The notes beneath the pieces were generated by a model. That model had not been told where the DNA came from and searched no databases. It worked only from the letters and a program-made list of their open reading frames with translations. The translations under genes and the position numbers were made by a program. From positions 34,404,501-34,468,500 of the forward strand of contig NC_073361.2 in the NCBI RefSeq assembly GCF_027580225.2: 64,000 bases of DNA, read 5' to 3'. The stretch comes from Misgurnus anguillicaudatus (lineage: Eukaryota; Chordata; Actinopteri; Cypriniformes; Cobitidae). This document shows, in pieces, positions 56,807 through 64,000 of this stretch; position 1 is the stretch's first letter, and each line of letters starts with the position of its first letter.

Positions 56807-58259
56807 GGGTGAGTCTTTAAAATCAAGACCATATCTGAGTGGAGGTCCTCTTGCAAAACAAAAACCTTACCCTAATACGTTTAAAAAACACGTCATTTTA
56901 TAAACAATCCATTAGGCGCATGCGTGATCAGTTCTGCGTTATTGACTCCTTGTTTAAGAAACTGCAACTGAAAATAGCTTATAAATGCGCACCGTATAAT
57001 ATAGTTGCGAAACAACATCTAAAGTGCATTACAACACCAAATAGTTCAGAATAAACCTATATTAGTCCATTCTAATATTGTTAAGATGTTTTATAATAAA
57101 CGGAGAATTTAGATTTATTATATCAGCTTTAGTAAACTTAAGCTGGGCGTATACGGTTCGAATTCTGACAGTCTGAACGTCAGAGCTCACACACAACACG
57201 AGTGAGTTTATGCGAAAATAATTTGGAAGCAGTAACACACGACAAGATTTTACTGTAGCCTACTACTTCAATACTGACATAAGCATTTTAGGTGTGTGTG
57301 GATGAACTAGGCTACTTTTCGTTGTGGCAGAAATCAAACAAGAATAGATATTGGCAAAGCTATTGGCTTAAGTGCAGAGAACAGCATGGAATTAATGTTC
57401 TTTTGCATTTCTGTTTATGCATTTCGACATTGCAATAGGTCTAGAGGGCTGTGGAGGTGAAGGAATTTCCTTGCCAGCGATTTTTCGTGACTAACTAGCA
57501 CAGTTTACCAACTTAATAATAGCAATATATTTACTTTGCACTGTACAATCATGATAAATTATGTAACATTGTTGCTTTTTTGATAAATATGATAGTTTAA
57601 AAACAAATTAAGTGGCATTATTTATTATTTGTAAATGCAGGAAGAGCGAGGTACGCTACACGTCTTTTCCCTTTATGATTAAAGTATTTAGACAAGAAAT
57701 CTAAAGCCAAATATTAATTTACAAAAATAATTTAATATAAAGCACATTGTTAAGGCTTGTTAGCTCAAAAATGTATGGATCGTCGGTCAATACGGTGTCA
57801 CAATATTAAGCCGTATTTGTGCACCTGTAAATGCACAAAATAAATGCCACATAAACATCGCATATTAATATATGGCATTTTTCATAGTATATAAATTAAC
57901 TATAGTCACAACTATAACTATACAACTATACAAATATAGTATGAAAACAAGTGAATCATTATTTAAATGAAGTTTCAGGGATAGCATATACATTTGCAGT
58001 CATTTACATTTTGTCAGAAATTGTCAATTTCATTTTAGAACGAGAAATAAAAACGACATAACAATTTACATTATGCTACATAATGTGTTCCTTTGGTCGA
58101 AAATATGTATAATGTATAACACACAAAAAATACCAAATATAAAACGTTTAATATAATAAAATATTAATATAACATCTTAACTCTTGTGTTCGTTGACAAT
58201 TTATTTCACATTATTATACGTTTTTAAAGTGTAAAACAAAGGCATAGCTTAAATTAAAC

Positions 58260-58493
58260 ATGGACATTTTTATTCTCTGTGGACAGCCCTTTTACTATCT
58301 ATTCATTTATGAAACTGTTTACTGTACAGCGACTTTGGCACAGTCTGGATTACACAAAAACTCCGACATCCTTTGCACAACCTGTACTGTATATATCATG
58401 GGTCTCCGCACGAAGTCTAAGAATTTTAATATGTATTACATATCTTTAGTTGTCTTTTTTATGCATGTTTACATTGCAATGATAAAACATTAA
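58260..58493 (+). other. Short conserved ORF, left arm of palindrome 2
   Basis: 77 codons from an ATG, with hydrophobic stretches at both ends (CGQPFYYLFIYETVY, YYISLVVFFMHVYIAM). The mirrored ORF differs at two residues. No family recognised; a membrane peptide is conceivable, but chance is equally likely. Confidence 0.2.
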
Positions 58494-59716
58494 AACAAAA
58501 GTAAATTTTACGTTAAGCCGTTTAATGCGAAAAAACACCTTTCACCGTCTACTTTAAAACAACACGCAGTCAGAAATCATGTCAATTTACTTGTTTTAAT
58601 TTTGAGATAGCCAAGATTACTCTATACTCCAAATACATTTTTAAAATATACAAAAAGGCCAAACAAATATTTGCTGAAATTTATTTTGGAACGTTTACAA
58701 AAACATATTTTACATCGATATATTTTTTGGCGATTTTCGTAATTTTTTAAATATTTGAAAAATAAATACATTTTAAAGCATTAAATATTTTTAACCCTCC
58801 ATATATTTCAATCCAAGGAAATATATTCACGTCCATTGAAAGAAAAACTGTTACGAACCTGTAAACGTTTTAAAAAGGTTTAAATTAAATATTTTCAACT
58901 TCAAAAATGTACTTTATAAAATTAACTTGCATTTAGCGTATACTTAAAATATATTTTGGCAAAGAATACATTTTGTATACAAATGTATTTGCTTACCTTG
59001 GAAAACCTATATTTTGAAATATATGTTGATAAATGAAGGTTAAAACTAAATGGGCTATATTTCCAAATTAAAAAATATATTAAACTGACCATTACTTTCT
59101 ACAAAATGTATTTAGTATACATTTAAAATATATTTTTGGCCACAGAATTTTTTTTTTTTGCCGTATGGGTGTAATGGATCCATCTACACACTCAGACCAT
59201 TTAAACGAGAGTTTACTCGTCTGTGACTCGTAGAAACGTTTGGTCCGTTTGGAAATATTGCCTTGTGAATGCGAACCGTACCAAAATGAAATTACAACAT
59301 TGTAGCGATTTAATCCCAGGTTTCGGAACAAAGCAACAGGGTCTTCTTTTCGAGACGTCGGCAAATCAAACTTAAATGGTGCACCGGAGTTGTTATGTGA
59401 AATAAAAACAAACTGAACATAAAACACGTTATGTTTAAATACCTGTGATAAGCGTTTGTTGGCGTCTGATCAGTTGGTCTTCCGGACGTGTTTCCTCTTC
59501 GGCTGGCCAAACTCGAATGCAACCAGCGGCCCGGCTAAATAGTGCCAGTGTCGTTTCACGCAGGCGCAAAGCAGGTGCAGACCGACGAGTCTATTTTTTG
59601 TCATAAGGGGGAGTACAAAACTGTAGATTATTTAAAATAATCTTACTTATTTGGACCCTTTTAGACGTAACTTGTTAGAATATTTAATCCCTTCAACTTT
59701 ATATGACTCCATCATT

Positions 59717-59792
59717 CTAGAATAGAAAATAATTAGAGAAGCTGTCCGGTCTTCTGTCGAAGGACAGCTTCTCTAATTATTTTTTATTCTAG
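59717..59792. repeat. Hairpin in the spacer of palindrome 2
   Basis: A 31-base stem (CTAGAATAGAAAATAATTAG then AGAAGCTGTCC) pairs with its complement across a 14-base loop, with one mismatch. It begins where the left arm ends. Bases 59793-60128 complete the spacer and show no ORF or repeat. Confidence 0.85.
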
Positions 59793-61351
59793 TTTTTAAA
59801 AGATTTCCAGATGATTTCATCACTCCAGTCTGCCCGTTTAAAGGGCGTATTGCAACCATAAACACCTACGTTTATTTTCAAATGTGTCTTCGACCACGAT
59901 GTTCTATAAAATAATATTATATTAGCATTTATATTCTGACACTGGACAGCACAACAATACATTTTCTAGTGAGTTATCATGCTCCTTTACTCGTGTATAA
60001 TTCATTTCCAAGGTTTTTCTGCCACCACATTGCACGCGCAGCTTGTAGTGACGTAAGTGTGACGTCTACTTGCAAAAGGTAGCACTTGCAAAAGGTAGGT
60101 CTTGGAGCACAGAGGTGAGATTATTTTGAATGATGGAGTCATATAAAATTGAAGGGTTCAAATATATAAAGTTACGTCTAAAAGGGTCCAAAGAAGTAGG
60201 ATTATTTTAAATAATCTACAGTTTTGTACTCCCCCTTATGACAAAAAAATAGACTCGTCGGTCTGCACCTGCTTTGCGCCTGCGTGAAACGACACTGGCA
60301 CTATTTAGCCGGGCCGCTGGTTGCATTCGAGTTTGGCCAGCCGAAGAGGAAACACGTCCGGAAGACCAACTGATCAAACGCCAACAAACGCTTATCACAG
60401 GTATTTAAACATAACGTGTTTTATGTTCAGTTTGTTTTTATTTCACAAAACAACTCCGGTGCACCATTTAAGTTTGATTTGCCGACGGCCAATAAACTCG
60501 AAAAGAAGACCCTGTTGCTTTGTTCCGAAACCTGGGATTAAATCCCTACAATGTTGTAACTTCATTTTGGTTCGGTTCGCATTCACAAGGCAATATTTCC
60601 AAACGGACCAAACGTTTCTACGAGTCACAGACGAGTAAACTCTCGTTTAAATGGTCTGAGTGTGTAGATGGATCCATTACACCCATACGGCAAAAAAAAA
60701 AAAAAATTCTGTGGCCAAAAATAAATTTTAAATGTATACTAAATACATTTTGTAGAAAGTAAAGGTCAGTTTAATATATTTTTTAATTTGGAAATATAGC
60801 CCATTTAGTTTTAACCTTCATTTATCAACATATATTTCAAAATATAGGTTTTCCAAAGTAAGCAAATACATTTGTATACAAAATGTATTCTTTGCCAAAA
60901 TATATTTTAAGTATACGCTAAATGCAAGTTAATTTTACATTTTTGAAGTTGAAAATATTTAATTTAAACCTTTTTAAAACGTTTACAGGTTCGTAACAGT
61001 TTTTCTTTCAATGGACGTGAATATATTTCCTTGGATTGAAATATATGGAGGGTTAAAAATATTTAATGCTTTAAAATGTATTTATTTTTCAAATATTTAA
61101 AAATTTACAAAAATCGCCAAAAAATATATCGATGTAAAATGTTTTTGTAAACGTTCCAAAATAAATTTCAGCAAATATTTGTTTGGCCTTTTTGTATATT
61201 TTAAAAATGTATTTGGAGTATAGAGTAATCTTGGCTATCTCAAAATTAAAACAAGTAAATTGACATGATTTCTGACTGCGTGTTGTTTTAAAGTAGACGG
61301 TGAAAGGTGTTTTTTCGCATTAAACGGCTTAACGTAAAATTTACTTTTGCT

Positions 61352-61585
61352 TTAATGTTTTATCATTGCAATGTAAACATGCATAAAAAAGCCAACTAAA
61401 GATATGTAATACATATTAAAATTCTTAGACTTCGTGCGGAGACCCATGACATATACAGTACAGGTTGTGCAAAGGATGTCGGAGTTTTTGTGTAATCCAG
61501 ACTGTGCCAAAGTCGCTGTACAGTATACAGTTTCATAAATGAATAGATAGTAAAAGGGCTGTCCACAGAGAATAAAAATGTCCAT
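61352..61585 (-). other. Short conserved ORF, right arm of palindrome 2
   Basis: Partner of 58260-58493 with Ile-to-Val and Val-to-Gly changes. Coding status is doubtful. Confidence 0.2.
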
Positions 61586-64000
61586 GTTTAATTTAAGCTA
61601 TGCCTTTGTTTTACACTTTAAAAACGTATAATAATGTGAAATAAATTGTCAACGAACACAAGAGTTAAGATGTTATATTAATATTTTATTATATTAAACG
61701 TTTTATATTTGGTATTTTTTGTGTGTTATACATTATACATATTTTCGACCAAAGGAACACATTATGTAGCATAATGTAAATTATGTCGTTTTTATGTCTC
61801 GTTCTGAAATGAAATTGACAATTTCTGACAAAATGTAAATGACTGCAAATGTATATGCTATCCCTGAAACTTCATTTAAATAATGATTCATTTGTTTTCA
61901 TGCAACATTTTTGTATAGTTGTATAGTTATAGTTGTGACTAAAATATGTATAGTTAATTTATATACTATGAAAAATGCCATATATTAATATGCGATGTTT
62001 ATGTGGCATTTATTTTGTGCATTTACAGGTGCACAAATACGGCTTAATATTGTGACACCGTATTGACCGACGATCCATACATTTTTGAGCTAACAAGCCT
62101 TAACAATGTGCTTTATATTAAATTATTTTTGTAAATTAATATTTGGCTTTAGATTTCTTGTCTAAATACTTTAATCATAAAGGGAAAAGACGTGTAGCGT
62201 ACCTTGCTCTTCCTTCATTTACAAATAAATAATGCCCACTATATTTGTTTTTAAACTATCATATTTATCAAAAAAGCAACAATGTTACATAATTTATCAT
62301 GATTGTACAGTGCAAAGTAAATATATTGCTATTATTAGGTTGGTAAACTGTGCTAGTTAGTCACGAAAAATCGCTGGCAAGGAAATTCATTCACCTCCAC
62401 AGCCTTCTAGACCTATTGCAATGTCGAAATGCATAAACCGAAATGCAAAAGAACATTAATTCCATGCTGTTCTCTGCACTTAAGCCAATAGCTTTGCCAA
62501 TATCTATTCTTGTTTGAATTCTGCCACAACGAAAAGTAGCCTAGTTCATCCACACACACACACACACCTAAAATGCTTATGTCAGTATTGAACTAGTAGG
62601 CTACAGTAAAATCTTGTCGTGTGTTACTGCTTCCAAATTATTTTCGCATAAACTCACTCGTGTTGTGTGTGAGCTCTGACGTTCAGACTGTCAGAATTCG
62701 CACCGTATACGCCCAGCTTAAGTTTACTAAAGCTGATATAATAAATCTAAATTCTCCGTTTATTATAAAACATCTTAACAATATTAGAATGGACTAATAT
62801 AGGTTTATTCTGAACTATTTGGTGTTGTAATGCACTTTAGATGTTGTTTCGCAACTATATTATACGGTGCTCATTTATAAGCTATTTTCAATTGCAGTTT
62901 CTTAAACAAGGAGTCAATAACGCAGAACTGATCAGGCATGCGCCAAATGGATTATATGTTTATAAAATGACGTGTTTTTTAAACGTATTAGGGTAAGGTT
63001 TTTGTTTTGCAAGAGGACCTCCACTCAGATATGGTCTTGATTTTAAAGACTCACCCATACCCTGGTGAAAAACAAATATACTCTATTGTATTTCAAGTAT
63101 ATTTAACTTTGCAATAGTACATTACAAATATACTTACAAAGAAATGCAATTTCTTTAAACATATTTAAAGTATGCTTACAACATATTTGCACGTATTTTT
63201 TACAATTAAACTTTTAACATACTTCAAAATAATTATACTTTAGTATATATTCTAAAATTATACTTTAAAAATTGCACAAAACTTTAAGTATATTTTTCTA
63301 AAGTATACTAAATTTAAACTTATTTTAAAATGTATTTTAGGTATACACTTTATCGGTATGCTTAAAGTTATCATTATAATAATGCACTGACAGTATATTT
63401 CTAAAATACATTGTTTAGTATTCTTTAGAAACAGTATATTTTAAGTACATTTTGAAAGTATATGGGGTGTACAAATGTATATTATTTTATGGAGAAATAA
63501 CGCAGGCTTAAAATTACGAGAGAGCAGTATGTTCAGTTACATTTTATATTGTAGATGTATACATTTGTAATATACTATCAACATAATAAGGTACACTTTA
63601 ACTTCACTATAGGCAAGCATTGGATAAACCAATTAACTGTGTTTTACCACAAAATAAACATGGTTTTGCTAATAATAAATACACCAAAAAAACATGGTTA
63701 CTAAACTTTTACCACAAAAAAATGGTTAATTTTCGTAAGGGGAATGAGTTTTTTTTAATAGTTTTTGTGTCAAATGCATACCGCTTTCAGCTGTACACAT
63801 TAATTAACTTAAACATAATGCTCAGCTGCACTACTTCCTGAACTTCAGACAGCTTCCTGTTTCCTGTCTGCCATTATTGGACAAACTGATTAATCCAGGT
63901 GTGCCTGACCTCAGTAGTCACAACAACAATAATCAGACACACTTGGATTAATCAGTTTGTCCAAGAATGGAAGACAGGAAACAAGGAGCTGGCTGAAGTT

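Larger units (their letters stand above)
55866..64000. repeat. Giant palindrome 2 (at least 8.1 kb, cut by the window end)
   Basis: The left arm (to 59717) and right arm (60129-64000) are reverse complements centred near 59930, with a 411-base spacer. The right arm is still matching at the last base, which pairs with about 55866, so the true outer limit is unknown and may include all of the 55081-56806 element. The paired 77-codon ORFs at 58260-58493 and 61352-61585 differ at two residues. Arms are very AT-rich; no transposase or other recognisable gene is seen. Confidence 0.9.

Noticed and set aside
59310..60638. Paired ORFs starting MHSSLASRRG in palindrome 2
   Set aside because: They read through the arms with different ends on each side and no domain; a likely chance frame in duplicated sequence.

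Overview
The window is vertebrate nuclear DNA, most likely from a teleost and probably a cyprinid-like fish. The evidence is one spliced clade B serpin gene with the usual vertebrate exon pattern, set among fish-type hAT and PIF/Harbinger non-autonomous elements, a Ty3/Gypsy retrotransposon, a LINE and several large satellite blocks. I see no bacterial genes, rRNA, tRNA or CRISPR array. Only the serpin looks like an ordinary host gene. Nearly everything else is mobile or repetitive DNA.

Layout. (1) 668-8320 is a 7.6 kb repeat element dense in AACGTT. It has short CCCAGCTAACA-type inverted ends, two opposed arrays of a 287-bp unit, and a long array of 51-bp monomers paired into 102-bp units. 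(2) 9418-11433 is a clean nested insertion: a hAT-like MITE with an 8-bp target duplication, abutted by a second TIR element with a 3-bp duplication. (3) 12045-18441 is a hAT-type element with an 8-bp duplication. It carries a complete but dead Gypsy element (12382-16935, minus strand, 144-bp LTRs, 5-bp duplication). (4) 18600-24550 is the serpin gene on the plus strand, with six coding exons and 380 codons. Its introns are loaded with transposons. (5) 26307-27629 is a Harbinger-type element keeping one Myb/SANT-like ORF. (6) 29551-34923 is a composite satellite: 50-bp repeats alternate with about 1.8-kb GC-rich blocks, themselves built from about 147-bp monomers in about 454-bp higher-order units.

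(7) 35091-49224 is a 14-kb near-perfect palindrome with arms of about 7 kb and a 238-bp spacer. Each arm has an outer array of nuclear-receptor-like and ACGTG-like motifs and an intact, unrecognised ORF of at least 150 codons whose helical pattern recalls Bcl-2-type proteins (speculative). (8) 49225-53333 is a damaged I/Nimb-like LINE starting exactly where the palindrome ends. (9) From at least 55866 to the end of the window lies a second giant palindrome, centred near 59930, with a 411-bp spacer holding a 31-bp-stem hairpin.

The best candidate for something undescribed is the first palindrome: a long-armed, transposase-less inverted-repeat unit with its own conserved ORF and regulatory-looking ends. 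The second palindrome a few kb away suggests a local or sequence-driven tendency to form very large inverted duplications. The GC-rich composite satellite and the AACGTT element are the next most interesting. None of these was compared with a database, so novelty is inference throughout.
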